Assembly (NCBI GenBank): GCA_964391865.1
Contig: CAYMNQ010000006.1
Span: 289,293-353,292 of the forward strand
DNA from: DASZQL01 sp964391865
GTDB taxonomy: Bacteria; Planctomycetota; Phycisphaerae; Phycisphaerales; UBA1924
DNA length: 64,000 bases
Direction: 5' to 3'
Position numbers and translations under genes: made by a program. The notes under the pieces are model-generated. The model had not been told where the DNA came from. It was given only the letters and a program-made list of their open reading frames with translations, and ran no database searches. Positions within the stretch are counted from its first letter, which is position 1, and each line of letters starts with the position of its first letter. Shown here in pieces: positions 28,863-36,857 of the stretch.

Positions 28863-28897
28863 GCGGTTTGCGGCTTGCGGGGTGCGGCGCGCGGTCG
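28863..28897 (+). repeat. Heptamer array (GCGGNNT type) after hutU
   Basis: Five units in register: GCGGTTT, GCGGCTT, GCGGGGT, GCGGCGC, GCGGTCG. It begins 4 bases after the hutU stop. A related trio TGCGTCT, TGCGACT, TGCGCCG stands at 28921-28941. Confidence 0.7.
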
Positions 28898-28970
28898 TGC
28901 GCGGCGCGGCGGGAGTGTCCTGCGTCTTGCGACTTGCGCCGGAGTTGGAACGCTTCGCGTTCTGTGGTTG

Positions 28971-29012
28971 GCTGTTTGCTGAGAGCTGATTGCTGATCGC
29001 TGACTGCTGCTT
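28971..29012 (+). repeat. Heptamer array (GCTGNNN type)
   Basis: Six perfectly registered units: GCTGTTT, GCTGAGA, GCTGATT, GCTGATC, GCTGACT, GCTGCTT. The first four bases are invariant and the last three vary. Confidence 0.82.
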
Positions 29013-29215
29013 GAAAACCCGTCGACGGGCGGATCGAAATTGGGCTCGGCTTTCGCCGAGCTTCGAAACTGGTGTGTTCGGCGGCGGCGCGCGAGGTGTG
29101 TGCCTCGCGGCTGGTGCCGCCGAGCGAGTCGGACTCTCACCGCGCCGTGCCGTCTGCAGCCGGTCGGCGGGGTGGAGGGCACCGGCTTGCGTGCCCTCTA
29201 TCTATCGCGGGTTGC

Positions 29216-29247
29216 GTCACGGGCGCGCGCACAATTGTGAACTTCTG
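29216..29247 (+). repeat. Direct repeat, copy 1
   Basis: Begins GTCACGGGCGCGCGCACAA; the matching copy at 29351-29383 begins GTCACCGGCGCGCGCACAA and ends in the same ACTT-CTG pattern. The two differ at a few positions and are 135 bases apart. Confidence 0.65.
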
Positions 29248-29350
29248 TGCAGGTATGAGCGTGATGTGACGCGCGGAAGTGCCTGAGATTGCAGGGTTTT
29301 CGGCGAGTTTCTGATTTTTTGATTTTTCCTTTGAGTTCGGAGCGGGACAT

Positions 29351-29383
29351 GTCACCGGCGCGCGCACAAATGGTGACTTGCTG
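29351..29383 (+). repeat. Direct repeat, copy 2
   Basis: Partner of 29216-29247. Both contain GGCGCGCGCACAA followed by a TGTGA or GGTGA core. Confidence 0.65.
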
Positions 29384-29403
29384 CGATGTGGCGAACGCTG
29401 GGC

Positions 29404-29433
29404 ATGGCCGACCAGAACGTCGGCCATGGCACC
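29404..29433 (+). repeat. CAGAGC-loop hairpin (loop CAGAAC)
   Basis: Stem ATGGCCGAC (29404-29412), loop CAGAAC (29413-29418), GTCGGCCAT (29419-29427), flank GGCACC (29428-29433). Nine perfect pairs. Its outer arm resembles the copies after flhA. Confidence 0.8.
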
Positions 29434-29528
29434 AGAGACCCGAAGCCCGGCAGCGTTTGATGTTTCTCCGGCGCATCGCGTGCCGCGCATGACGCACTGC
29501 GTTGTTTGTCGCGCTCGGCTGCGCCTGG

Positions 29529-29568
29529 CACGACAGCCGTCTCAGAGCAGACGGCTGTCGTGGCACCC
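29529..29568 (+). repeat. CAGAGC-loop hairpin with 14-bp perfect stem
   Basis: Stem CACGACAGCCGTCT (29529-29542), loop CAGAGC (29543-29548), AGACGGCTGTCGTG (29549-29562), then GCACCC. It lies 66 bases upstream of the next start codon, where a promoter or leader would be. Confidence 0.85.
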
Positions 29569-29634
29569 GGCCGGTACACTGGAGCTTTGGTGGATGACTG
29601 GTGTTTCGTGCATTTTCCTGAGAGGAGACGCATC

Positions 29635-31035
29635 ATGAAGACGCTGGTGGGCCGGCTGACGGCAGCGGTGGTGGCGGTGCTGGTGAGTGCCGCGCCGGGG
29701 TTGGCGCAGTTTTCGCGGGCCGGGGCGTGCTGCTTGCCGAACGGGTCGTGCGTGGTGACGTCGCAATCGAACTGCACGGCGCAGGGCGGGACGTTCCGTG
29801 GGAGTGGGACGACGTGCGCGAACCCGTGCCCGCCGCCGGCGGTGACGGTGGCGTTGCACGGCGTGCTTGTGCAGTCGTTGAGCGACATCAATTGCCTGCG
29901 TTTCGAGGCGGACAGTGGCGATTCATTCGTGCTGACGAATCGCGGCTCGTTTGTCGCGGGTGACCGGGTGTACGTTGAGGGGACCGTGCCGCAGACGACG
30001 GCGACGGTCTGCGAGAGTGAGCTGACGCCGTTCATTACGGTGTCGCTGATCCGCCCTGGCTTCGCGGGGATCGGCACGATCGTGACGCAAAGCGGGCAGA
30101 AGCGCTTGCAGACGGATGACGGGCGTCTGTTCGGATTGCAGGACAACGGCGGGTTCGCCGACGGCGCGCGGGTGTACACGCGCGGGAGCGTGGTGACGCT
30201 GCAGTCGCCGGCGGTGATTTCGGGGAACACGATTGGTGCGGCGTACTCCGGGTTCGGGCGGTTGATGGGCACGCCGCCTGGCGATCGGCGGGTGCTGGGA
30301 GAGGACGGCGTGACGTACCACCTGGACGCGGTGGGCGCGCACAACGCGGCGGCGAGTGATTACGTGTACGTCGAAGGGATTTTGGGCGCGGCGGATCCGC
30401 CGTCGGTGACGTCGGCGGCGGCGCGGTTCGCGTTCAGCACGTCGGGCGATGTGGTGAGCGACGGCGCGGGGGGCAAGGCGTTCCAGGCGGACGGCGTGAT
30501 CTTCAACGACGTGTTCACGGTCGCGGGGTTGTCGTCTTTCCCGATCGGTGCCGAGGTGTATGTGCGCGGTCTGCGGACGGACGACTACGACTATCAGGAG
30601 CCGCGGGTCGGGAACACGGTCCGCCAAGCGCGGGTCGGCGCTGGGTATTCGGCGCTGGGCGTGCTGAACCTCGGGGCGAAGACGGTGACGAACGTGGACA
30701 ACGGTGTGGTGATCGCGCTCGAGAACACGGGGCCGTTCCCGGACGGGTTCTTCGTGTACGTGGCGGGGGAGCTGGCTTCGAGCGGCTCCAGGAAGGTCAC
30801 GCTGTTGCACAACCAGACGCTGATCGGGCTGGAGGCGACGGGCACACTGCAGATCGGGTTCGAGTGCGCTCCGCTGTTCGTGGGCGGCGGGGGGTACTAC
30901 TTCCTCGAGAACACGGGCGGCTTCCCGTTTGGCAGCACCGTGACGGTGCGGGGCGGGATCCTGCGCTCCGTGGCGCCGTGCGAGTTCGACAGCTTTATCA
31001 ACAACACGATCACTCTGGGGCTGCCCGAGCAGTGA
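29635..31035 (+). CDS. Secreted repeat protein with ACCLPNGSC cysteine module
   Basis: 466 residues from ATG 29635, behind GAGAGGAG. Signal peptide about 1-24 (TAAVVAVLVSAAPGLAQ). Residues about 29-62 (GACCLPNGSCVVTSQSNC, then GGTFRGSGTTC) are a Cys-rich module seen in planctomycetal secreted proteins. The remainder is four to five repeats of about 85 residues with the pattern GxGTIV...KRLQTDDGRLFGLQDNGGFA DGARVYTRG, which look like small beta barrels (OB-like by pattern only). No enzyme motif is seen. Unlike other secreted proteins in the window it lacks a dockerin-like C-terminal tag. Confidence 0.78.
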   Translation: MKTLVGRLTAAVVAVLVSAAPGLAQFSRAGACCLPNGSCVVTSQSNCTAQGGTFRGSGTTCANPCPPPAVTVALHGVLVQSLSDINCLRFEADSGDSFVLTNRGSFVAGDRVYVEGTVPQTTATVCESELTPFITVSLIRPGFAGIGTIVTQSGQKRLQTDDGRLFGLQDNGGFADGARVYTRGSVVTLQSPAVISGNTIGAAYSGFGRLMGTPPGDRRVLGEDGVTYHLDAVGAHNAAASDYVYVEGILGAADPPSVTSAAARFAFSTSGDVVSDGAGGKAFQADGVIFNDVFTVAGLSSFPIGAEVYVRGLRTDDYDYQEPRVGNTVRQARVGAGYSALGVLNLGAKTVTNVDNGVVIALENTGPFPDGFFVYVAGELASSGSRKVTLLHNQTLIGLEATGTLQIGFECAPLFVGGGGYYFLENTGGFPFGSTVTVRGGILRSVAPCEFDSFINNTITLGLPEQ

Positions 31036-31106
31036 GCTCGGTGCTCGGGTGAGGATCGGTGAATGACAGCGGGGCTCGCGCATCGCGCGAGCCCCGCTTT
31101 GTTGTT
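31024..31106 (+). terminator. Rho-independent terminator after the secreted repeat protein
   Basis: A first inverted repeat spans the stop codon (CCCGAGCA 31024-31031 with TGCTCGGG 31042-31049). The strong hairpin follows: AGCGGGGCTCGCGC (31068-31081), loop ATC, GCGCGAGCCCCGCT (31085-31098), then TTGTTGTTG. Confidence 0.88.
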
Positions 31107-31170
31107 GAAGGGACGAGTGTTGCGAACGAAACCCTGAGCATCGGCGCGTGCGACGGCATGTCGGGGAGCA

Positions 31171-31198
31171 CCGAGGTCGGCCTAAGCGCCGACCTTGG
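31171..31198 (+). repeat. CAGAGC-loop hairpin variant (loop CTAAGC)
   Basis: Stem CCGAGGTCGGC (31171-31181), loop CTAAGC (31182-31187), GCCGACCTTGG (31188-31198). Eleven pairs including one wobble. The sequence just before (CCCTGAGCATCGGCG from 31133) resembles the first arm of the copy at 32302, so this may be a worn composite of two copies. Confidence 0.6.
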
Positions 31199-31278
31199 CG
31201 GCGCGTGAACTCAGTCGTTTCCTCCTGGCCGGGAGCTGACGTGTCACGAGGCTTCGTGCGTTCTTGGCCCGGCCGCGA

Positions 31279-32184
31279 TCAGAGCTTTTGATGCTCGTCG
31301 GCGGGGCGGAATGAGGTGATGTTGGCGTTCACGCTTCGCACCGGCTTGCCCGGTGCGATTTCGCTGATGAATTCGGTGCGTTCGACGAGTGAGAACGTGG
31401 CGAGCCTGGCGGCTTTGGAATCCCATGTGATGGTACCCTCGGCGTGAGAGCGGAGCGTGACGCCCGCGGGAACTGGCACCTTGGCGAGGTCCGGCTCACA
31501 CTTCAGGACGATCCGGGCCTGCGCGTCGACGGCGGACTCGAGCCGGTAGCGGTAGACGAACTCGATCCGCGGAGCGCCAGGGATCGCGTCACCGATCATG
31601 GCGCGGCGTTCGGTCCACTCCGCGCCTTCTTCGGCGGGCACGCCGTCGGCGCGGGCGCAGAAGTACGGGTGGAAAATGTTCTGGACGAGATCGCGCTCGA
31701 ACATGCGCCGGATGAGGCGGGCCATGGAGTGCGACTTGTAGTCGAACGTGGTCCGGCAGTCGGTGATGACGCCCTTGGGCGAGAGCGTGAGCTGGAGTTT
31801 CTGGCCGACCATCTTCGCGAACTCATCGGTCATCATCGCGTCGGCTTGTTTGTCGGGCGCGGTCGGTCTGGGTTTGCGGGTGTCAGCCTGGACTTTGTTC
31901 CCGCCGGATTCGGCGACGAAATTGACGGCTTCGTACTCGATCTCAACGCTGACAGACTCGGGGGTGACCGCTTTGGTGCGCGCGACGAAGAAGAACTGCT
32001 GGAGCCCCTTTTTGACGGTGGCGGGGTTGGCGGGGTCTTGGCCGTAGATTTCCTGGGTGGCGTCGATGGTGTAGACGGAGCGTCGCTCTTCGCCGACGGT
32101 GAAGCGGGGGCTGAGATTCACCGGTTCGGCGGCGGCCGACGCGGCGAGGACGATGGCGGCGAGAGCGAATGCGGGCAGTTTCAT
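31279..32184 (-). CDS. Periplasmic protein of unknown function (DUF6263-like pattern)
   Basis: 301 residues from ATG 32184 with a GAGGG ribosome site; the frame is open for 42 more codons upstream, over repeat sequence. Signal peptide 1-19 (MKLPAFALAAIVLAASAAA). The mature part is mostly beta: FTVGEERRSVYTIDATQEIY, VARTKAVTPESVSVEIEYEA, GQKLQLTLSPKGVI. Together these resemble the DUF6263 kind of secreted protein with a modified-START-like or lipocalin-like fold, but I cannot confirm the family. Four cysteines. No enzyme motif recognised. Confidence 0.7.
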   Translation of the reverse strand: MKLPAFALAAIVLAASAAAEPVNLSPRFTVGEERRSVYTIDATQEIYGQDPANPATVKKGLQQFFFVARTKAVTPESVSVEIEYEAVNFVAESGGNKVQADTRKPRPTAPDKQADAMMTDEFAKMVGQKLQLTLSPKGVITDCRTTFDYKSHSMARLIRRMFERDLVQNIFHPYFCARADGVPAEEGAEWTERRAMIGDAIPGAPRIEFVYRYRLESAVDAQARIVLKCEPDLAKVPVPAGVTLRSHAEGTITWDSKAARLATFSLVERTEFISEIAPGKPVRSVNANITSFRPADEHQKL

Positions 32185-32301
32185 CGGTGTCCCTCGGGAA
32201 CAAAGATTGCTCGTCGCGCACCGGGCGGTGCTCGCTTCAGAATACCAGCCCCACAATGAAACACTGACCCGAGGGCGGGCCAGTGGCGTGGTCGCGGAAA
32301 C

Positions 32302-32325
32302 CCTGAGCATCAGAGCATGCTCAGG
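32302..32325 (+). repeat. CAGAGC-loop hairpin
   Basis: Stem CCTGAGCAT (32302-32310), loop CAGAGC (32311-32316), ATGCTCAGG (32317-32325), followed by TGTCGG. Nine perfect pairs. The stem and the TGTCGG flank recur at 47541-47574. Confidence 0.85.
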
Positions 32326-32366
32326 TGTCGGCGAAGCGAGACTGTGTTGCGATGTGCCGGGCGGCG

Positions 32367-32400
32367 CCGAGGTCGGTCAGAGCACCGACGTCGGTGGCAG
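32367..32400 (+). repeat. CAGAGC-loop hairpin
   Basis: Stem CCGAGGTCGGT (32367-32377), loop CAGAGC (32378-32383), ACCGACGTCGG (32384-32394), flank TGGCAG. Ten of eleven pairs, with one G-G mismatch. It stands directly beyond the 3' end of the DUF3467 gene. Confidence 0.82.
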
Positions 32401-32404
32401 GTGT

Positions 32405-32725
32405 TTACTTGTTGCCTTGGCGCTGCTGGGGGGCGACTTCGATGGGGCCGAAGTTCTGTTCGTAGGCGCCGACGGCCTGCTGGAGGCTCATCATGAGGCG
32501 CTTGGCGGCGGTCCAGTTCATGACGACGCGGGAGCCGACGGTGAACTGCATCGCCATCTGCTCGCCCGGGTTGGTGGGGACGGGCATGTTGAGCCCGAAG
32601 TCCATGATGAGTTCGTCGTTGCCCGGGACGGTGCGGATGGTGTTGGCGTAGGTGGTGACGGTCTTGGATTCGTCCATGCGGATCTGGACTTGCTGTCCCT
32701 GGGGGTTGCTGCGCTGGTCGGCCAT
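32405..32725 (-). CDS. DUF3467 family protein
   Basis: 106 residues. Pattern of DUF3467: QVQIRMDESKTVTTYANTIR, NDELIMDFGLNMP, GSRVVMNWTAAKRLMMSLQQ, AVGAYEQNFGPIEV. Small cytoplasmic protein of unknown function, widespread in bacteria. Start ATG at 32725 has GGAGGAG upstream. It is followed by a repeat copy and preceded by a heptamer array. Confidence 0.85.
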   Translation of the reverse strand: MADQRSNPQGQQVQIRMDESKTVTTYANTIRTVPGNDELIMDFGLNMPVPTNPGEQMAMQFTVGSRVVMNWTAAKRLMMSLQQAVGAYEQNFGPIEVAPQQRQGNK

Positions 32726-32752
32726 TGGTGGGTCTCCTCCGTGGTGGGTTCG

Positions 32753-32829
32753 GGATGCGGGGTGCGGGGTGCGCTTTGCGCGCTGCGCGGTGCGCGGGAA
32801 AAATACTCAGGACTCAAGACTGACTGCTC
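32753..32829 (+). repeat. Composite heptamer array between DUF3467 gene and tRNA-Leu
   Basis: Eleven 7-base units in one register. The first six end in TGCG (GGATGCG, GGGTGCG, GGGTGCG, CTTTGCG, CGCTGCG, CGGTGCG), then CGGGAAA, then AATACTC, AGGACTC, AAGACTG, ACTGCTC. Two heptamer sequence families are joined without loss of the 7-base register. Confidence 0.78.
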
Positions 32830-32836
32830 TACTCAA

Positions 32837-32920
32837 TGCCGGAGGAGGGAGTCGAACCCTCACACCCTTTCGGATACAAGATTTTGAATCTAGCGCGTCT
32901 GCCAGTTCCGCCACTCCGGC
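32837..32920 (-). tRNA. tRNA-Leu (anticodon CAA)
   Basis: 84 bases on the minus strand, class II with a variable arm. Acceptor GCCGGAG pairs with CTCCGGC, discriminator A at 32837; T arm GGGTTCGACTCCC. The anticodon loop TTCAAAA gives anticodon CAA, reading UUG. The anticodon stem has one T-T mismatch (second pair). CCA is not encoded. Confidence 0.93.
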
Positions 32921-33276
32921 GTGGTCCGGCGTCGGGGCCGGTGGGGGGAAGAGTGTAGCCGACGGATCGGGGGTGTTGCGATCGCGCGATTGGTGACCCG
33001 CCCGAGCGGGGGATGCTCTTTGTGTGAGCGTGATGTTCGGCGGTCGTCGTGATGGATGAGGTGAAGGGTGCAGGTCCGCGTGGATTATTGATCCACACGG
33101 GCGTTTTGGCATCGCGTGGCGGCGGCTCGGGCGGGCAAAAATCGGCGGCGGCGGGTTGTTTCAGCAAGAGAAAGCATGGGGGTGACGATAGACTGTGGGG
33201 AGCGCGCTGCGCCCGCAGGGGGGCGGGGGCGATGTGGCCGCTTGTTCGAGCGGACGCCCAGCGCGGAGAGGCTCCG
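32921..33276 (+). other. Intergenic gap between tRNA-Leu and clpX
   Basis: 356 bases, containing divergent starts (tRNA to the left, clpX to the right), so promoters are expected. The clpX frame stays open to 33049 but the upstream codons do not resemble ClpX. I see no convincing promoter boxes or repeats here. Confidence 0.5.
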
Positions 33277-34590
33277 ATGGCGAAAACCCGAAACGGCGGT
33301 GACGATTCCATGCCAAGCGGTTCTTCTGACGGCGGTTTCCGCGGGCGCAAGGTGACGACGTGCTCGTTCTGCGGCAAGACGTCGCGCGAGGTCGGCCCGA
33401 TGGTCGAGGGGCCGAGCGACGTCTATATCTGCTGCAACTGCGTCGATCTGTGCCAGAACATCTTCAAGCAGGAAAAGCGGCGGAGCATCCAGAGCCGGCA
33501 GATGCAGGGCGTGCTGCCCGTGCCGCGGGCGATCAAGGAGTTCCTGGATCAGTACGTGGTGGGGCAGGACCACGCGAAGAAGGCGCTGGCGGTGGCGGTG
33601 CACAGCCACTACAAGCGGCTCGGTCAGATGGAGAACGAGGAAGCGCCGGTCGAGCTCGACAAGAGCAACGTGCTGCTGCTGGGGCCCACCGGCTGCGGCA
33701 AGACTTTGCTGGCGAAGACGCTGGCACGGATGCTGAACGTTCCGTTCGCGATCGGGGACGCGACGACGCTGACCGAGGCGGGGTACGTGGGCGAGGATGT
33801 CGAGAATCTGCTGCTGAAGCTGCTGCAGGCGGCGGACTTTGATCTGGAGTCGGCGCAGCGCGGCATTATCTATATCGACGAGATCGACAAGATCGGCAAG
33901 ACGTCGAACAACGTGTCGATCACGCGCGACGTGTCGGGCGAGGGCGTGCAGCAGTCGCTGCTGAAGATGCTGGAGGGGACGATCGCGAACGTGCCGCCGC
34001 AGGGCGGGCGCAAGCACCCCGAGCAGCAGTACATCCAGATGGACACGAGCCACATTCTGTTCATCTGCGGGGGGACGTTTGTTGGCTTGGATGAGATCAT
34101 CCGGCGGCGGATCGGCAAGCGCCGGATCGGCTTCGCGGATTCGGTCGGCTTCCGCGGGCGCGCGGAGGAAGAGGGCGAGATTCTCAAGCAGGCGGTGCCG
34201 GAGGACCTGCTCGAGTTCGGCATGATCCCCGAGTTCATCGGGCGGTTGCCGATCATCGCGCCGCTGATGCCGCTGACGCTGAGCGCGATGATGAACGTGC
34301 TGACGGAGCCGAAGAACGCGCTGATCAAGCAGTACCAGTACTTGTTCAGCCTGGAGAACTGCAAGCTGTCGTTCACCGACGATGCGCTGGAGGCGATCGC
34401 GGAGAAGGCGCTGCAGCGGAAAACGGGCGCGCGGGCGCTGCGAGCGGTCATGGAAGAGATCATGCAGACCCTGATGTATGAGCTGCCCGACGTGGCGCAC
34501 GAGGGTTCCGAGTTCGTCATCAACGCGGAGGCGGTGCGGCGGCCCACGGGGCTGGAACAGCTGCGCGTGAAGCGGAAGGAATCGGCGTAA
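33277..34590 (+). CDS. clpX: ATP-dependent Clp protease ATP-binding subunit ClpX
   Basis: 437 residues from ATG 33277, behind GGAGAGG. N-terminal zinc-binding domain with C29-x2-C32 and C52-x2-C55. AAA+ domain: Walker A GPTGCGKT, GYVGEDVENLLLKLL pore region, Walker B IIYIDEIDKI, GGRKHPEQQYIQMDT, sensor region. The IGF loop (RIGFADSVGF) that docks on ClpP is present. Unfolds substrates and feeds them to ClpP. No clpP or tig is next to it, unlike the common tig-clpP-clpX order. Confidence 0.97.
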   Translation: MAKTRNGGDDSMPSGSSDGGFRGRKVTTCSFCGKTSREVGPMVEGPSDVYICCNCVDLCQNIFKQEKRRSIQSRQMQGVLPVPRAIKEFLDQYVVGQDHAKKALAVAVHSHYKRLGQMENEEAPVELDKSNVLLLGPTGCGKTLLAKTLARMLNVPFAIGDATTLTEAGYVGEDVENLLLKLLQAADFDLESAQRGIIYIDEIDKIGKTSNNVSITRDVSGEGVQQSLLKMLEGTIANVPPQGGRKHPEQQYIQMDTSHILFICGGTFVGLDEIIRRRIGKRRIGFADSVGFRGRAEEEGEILKQAVPEDLLEFGMIPEFIGRLPIIAPLMPLTLSAMMNVLTEPKNALIKQYQYLFSLENCKLSFTDDALEAIAEKALQRKTGARALRAVMEEIMQTLMYELPDVAHEGSEFVINAEAVRRPTGLEQLRVKRKESA

Positions 34591-34602
34591 GGAACCGTGT
34601 GG

Positions 34603-34670
34603 AGCCCTCGGCGCGAGCCGGGGGTTTCTGGCACCGGCGTATCAAGCGACCGCCCGTTCGCGCGGGCGGT
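34603..34670 (+). terminator. Two hairpins between convergent clpX and beta-helix gene
   Basis: First hairpin: AGCCCTCGGC (34603-34612), loop GCGA, GCCGGGGGTT (34617-34626), ten pairs including wobbles. Second: ACCGCCCG (34649-34656), loop TTCGCG, CGGGCGGT (34663-34670), then TTCCACTTTTGG. Both lie after the clpX stop and before the 3' end of the gene on the other strand. Confidence 0.65.
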
Positions 34671-34699
34671 TCCACTTTTGGAGCCGGAGCGAACCACTC

Positions 34700-36445
34700 T
34701 CATGGCGCCGGTGGGATTCCCGCGCCCCAGTTGAGGATGAGGAGGGCGATGTCGGCGAGGTCGACGTTGCCGTCGTTGTTGGCGTCGCCGGCGGGGTCGC
34801 CGCTGTCCCAGCTGAGAACGATGATGGCGAGATCGGCGATATCGACGCGGCAGTCCTGGTTCAGATCGCCGGGGTAGATGCGTTTGAACTCGGCGGCGCC
34901 GACGTCGGCGATTGGGGCGAGGCCAGCGCCGGCGTCGGGAGCTTCGAAGTCGTCGAGACGGCGGGGCATGCGCTGGATGTCGAGCGGGAGTGGTTCGAGC
35001 GTGTCGCCGTCGGAATCGGCGTCGGCGGTGTCGGGCGGGATGAGCGTATTGTCGGCACGGTCGATGCAGGGCGAGTTGCCTGCTGGGGCGGGCGCGTCGT
35101 CGCTCGAGCCGAGGATGCCGTCCGGGCCTGCGGCGTTCTGGAGGAGCGGGTCGGTGCTGAAGTTACCCGAGCCGATCAGCGCGCCGCTCCAGTTCTGCAC
35201 GCAGGAATTGGTGACGGTGAGGGTGCCGGCGGCGCGTCGGGCCTGCGCGGTCTCGGTGGTGCCCGAGCCGTCGGTGTTGTTCCAGAGGATGGAGTTGTTG
35301 ATGAGCGCGCTGCTGGCGGTGTAGAAGCCGCCGGTGGAGATGACGGCGTTGTTGGCGTGGAAGGTGCAGAAATCGACGGTGGCGTTGCCCTCGTTGTAGA
35401 GACCCGCGCCGGTGACGGTGACGAAGTTGCGGCTGAAGATGCTGCTGGCGATGGAGAGGGTGCCGCTGGCGCGGAGCCCGCCGCCGGTGGAGGCGAAGTT
35501 GCCGGCGAAGAGGGTGGAGGCGATGCGCGAGGTGCCGGAGAGGTCGGCGCCGCCGCCTTGCGTGGCGGCGTTGTCGGTGAGGGTGCAGTGGGCGAGTGTG
35601 ATGGTGCCGCCCGAAGAGAAGATGGCCCCGCCGTTGTTGGCGAAGTTGCCCTCGGCGGAGCAGTCTTCGAGGCGTGCCCAGCCGCAGCAGAACCAGACCG
35701 CGCCGCCGAAGGGTGCGTTGTTGTTGAGGAAGCTGCAGGCGCGGAGTGTGGCGGAATCCTGCGCGAAGACCGCGCCGCCGTCGCTGACGGCGGTGTTGCT
35801 GGTGAAATCGCAATTCTTGATCGTGATGGTGCCCTGGCGGGAGAAGAGCGCGCCGCCCTGTCGCGCGTAGTTCGAGCGGAAGACGCAGCCCGAGACAGTG
35901 AGCGAAGCGGTGGGGGCGCGGAAATAGATGCCGCCGCCGGTGTCGTTGTTGGATCCGGCGGTGTCGGCCCGGCCGCGCTCGATGATGAAGCCGTCGATTG
36001 AGGAGGTTGCGCCGAATTCGGTGAAGCTGACGACGTGGTAGCAGTTGTCGGCGGCGATATTGGGCGCGCCGATGTCGCCGCTGAGGATGGTGGGGTTGGT
36101 GGTGGGGTTGCGCTGCGCGGCTTCGGTTTCGCTGCCGGCGAAGCCGCCGAGGAGCGCGACGGTGTTGACGAGCGTGAACGACGCGTTGCGGTCGGCGGTG
36201 GCGCGGTCGGGCTTGTAGGTTCCGGCGGCGACCCAGATTTGCTGGATTCCGCCGAGGGTTCGGGCGTGGTCGAGCGCGTCCTGGAGATCGCGGTAGGCGG
36301 TGGGCCAGGAGTTGCCGTTGCCGCCCGGGGGGGCGCCGGCGTTCACGCGGAGAATCTGTGCGGACGCCGCGAGAGGGATGGCGGCTGAAATGAGAAAACA
36401 GAAGAACGTGTTTCTCACGAAGAATCGCGCGTCATGGCGTGTCAT
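34700..36445 (-). CDS. Secreted parallel beta-helix protein with dockerin-like tail
   Basis: 581 residues from ATG 36445 (an in-frame ATG at 36475 is possible). Signal peptide about 1-30 ending SAAIPLAASAQ. The N-terminal ILRVNAGAPPGGNGNSWPTA, then YRDLQDALDHAR is typical for pectate-lyase-like surface proteins. Repeated GG(A/G)(I/V)xF and NNxA motifs (SNYARQGGALFSRQG, NTAVSDGGAVFAQDS, NFANNGGAIFSSGG) give a right-handed beta helix of the chlamydial Pmp kind. The C-terminus GDLNQDCRVDIADLAIIVLS, then GDANNDGNVDLADIALLILN has two EF-hand-like loops as in dockerin type I. No catalytic residues recognised. The start overlaps the Dabb gene's stop by 14 bases. Confidence 0.85.
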   Translation of the reverse strand: MTRHDARFFVRNTFFCFLISAAIPLAASAQILRVNAGAPPGGNGNSWPTAYRDLQDALDHARTLGGIQQIWVAAGTYKPDRATADRNASFTLVNTVALLGGFAGSETEAAQRNPTTNPTILSGDIGAPNIAADNCYHVVSFTEFGATSSIDGFIIERGRADTAGSNNDTGGGIYFRAPTASLTVSGCVFRSNYARQGGALFSRQGTITIKNCDFTSNTAVSDGGAVFAQDSATLRACSFLNNNAPFGGAVWFCCGWARLEDCSAEGNFANNGGAIFSSGGTITLAHCTLTDNAATQGGGADLSGTSRIASTLFAGNFASTGGGLRASGTLSIASSIFSRNFVTVTGAGLYNEGNATVDFCTFHANNAVISTGGFYTASSALINNSILWNNTDGSGTTETAQARRAAGTLTVTNSCVQNWSGALIGSGNFSTDPLLQNAAGPDGILGSSDDAPAPAGNSPCIDRADNTLIPPDTADADSDGDTLEPLPLDIQRMPRRLDDFEAPDAGAGLAPIADVGAAEFKRIYPGDLNQDCRVDIADLAIIVLSWDSGDPAGDANNDGNVDLADIALLILNWGAGIPPAP

Positions 36446-36857
36446 CAAGTACATCGTATATGCGGATCGACTCACAGCGAAGCTTCCATTGACTTAATAG
36501 TTGCGTGTGCTCTGGGTGGGCGAGGTACGTTCGGTACGAATCAACGGTGTCGAAGCCGGCGGCAATGCCGATGCTGTAATCCGAATCCACATTGGTGCGG
36601 CCGATGTCAAGATGGGGGCCTACATGGAGGTATCGGACCCCGGGGATTCGTGAGAGTCGTTGCTCCGAATCAGAACGCAACGCGGCGGCGTCGGACGGAT
36701 CGCGCAATTTGATGAAGACGACGTGATTGATGACGGCGGGGCGCGCCGGCTGGGTGTGCGTCGGCGAGGTTGCGGCGCATCCCGCGAGCGCGGCGGCAGC
36801 GGCGAGGGCGAGGGTCGGCGGTAGAAGATTGGTCCGTGAGGTCTGTGTTTGGTTCAT
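36432..36857 (-). CDS. Lipoprotein with Dabb (stress-responsive alpha/beta barrel) domain
   Basis: 141 residues from ATG 36857 (an ATG at 36887 would add ten residues). Signal peptide with lipobox LAGC (LALAAAAALAGCAAT). Residues about 45-138 (INHVVFIKLRDPSDAAALRS, YLHVGPHLDIGRTNVDSDYS, YRTYLAHPEHTQLL) match the ferredoxin-like Dabb fold, including the HPEH turn. Dabb domains usually dimerise; function here unknown. Divergent from the cyclophilin-FKBP gene and overlapping the beta-helix gene downstream. Confidence 0.85.
   Translation of the reverse strand: MNQTQTSRTNLLPPTLALAAAAALAGCAATSPTHTQPARPAVINHVVFIKLRDPSDAAALRSDSEQRLSRIPGVRYLHVGPHLDIGRTNVDSDYSIGIAAGFDTVDSYRTYLAHPEHTQLLSQWKLRCESIRIYDVLDDTP

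Larger units (their letters stand above)
28859..29634 (+). other. Long intergenic gap with several repeat types
   Basis: 776 bases without a convincing gene between hutU and the secreted repeat protein. It contains heptamer arrays (28863-28897, 28921-28941, 28971-29012), a short inverted repeat at 29176-29197 (AGGGCAC/GTGCCCT), a 32-base direct repeat pair (29216-29247 and 29351-29383), and two CAGAGC-loop hairpins (29404-29433, 29529-29568). Reading frames here are short and lack homology I recognise. Confidence 0.7.

Noticed and set aside
29176..29197. AGGGCAC/GTGCCCT inverted repeat as a family copy
   Set aside because: Loop is eight bases (CGGCTTGC) and the flank is missing; kept only as a gap remark.
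29560..29585. TGGCACC beside hairpins as a sigma-54 -24 box
   Set aside because: No TTGC-type -12 element at the right spacing at any of the copies; the motif is explained as the flank of the hairpin family.
33049..33276. Upstream extension of the clpX frame
   Set aside because: The extra 76 codons do not resemble ClpX, whose normal start fits ATG 33277 with a good ribosome site.
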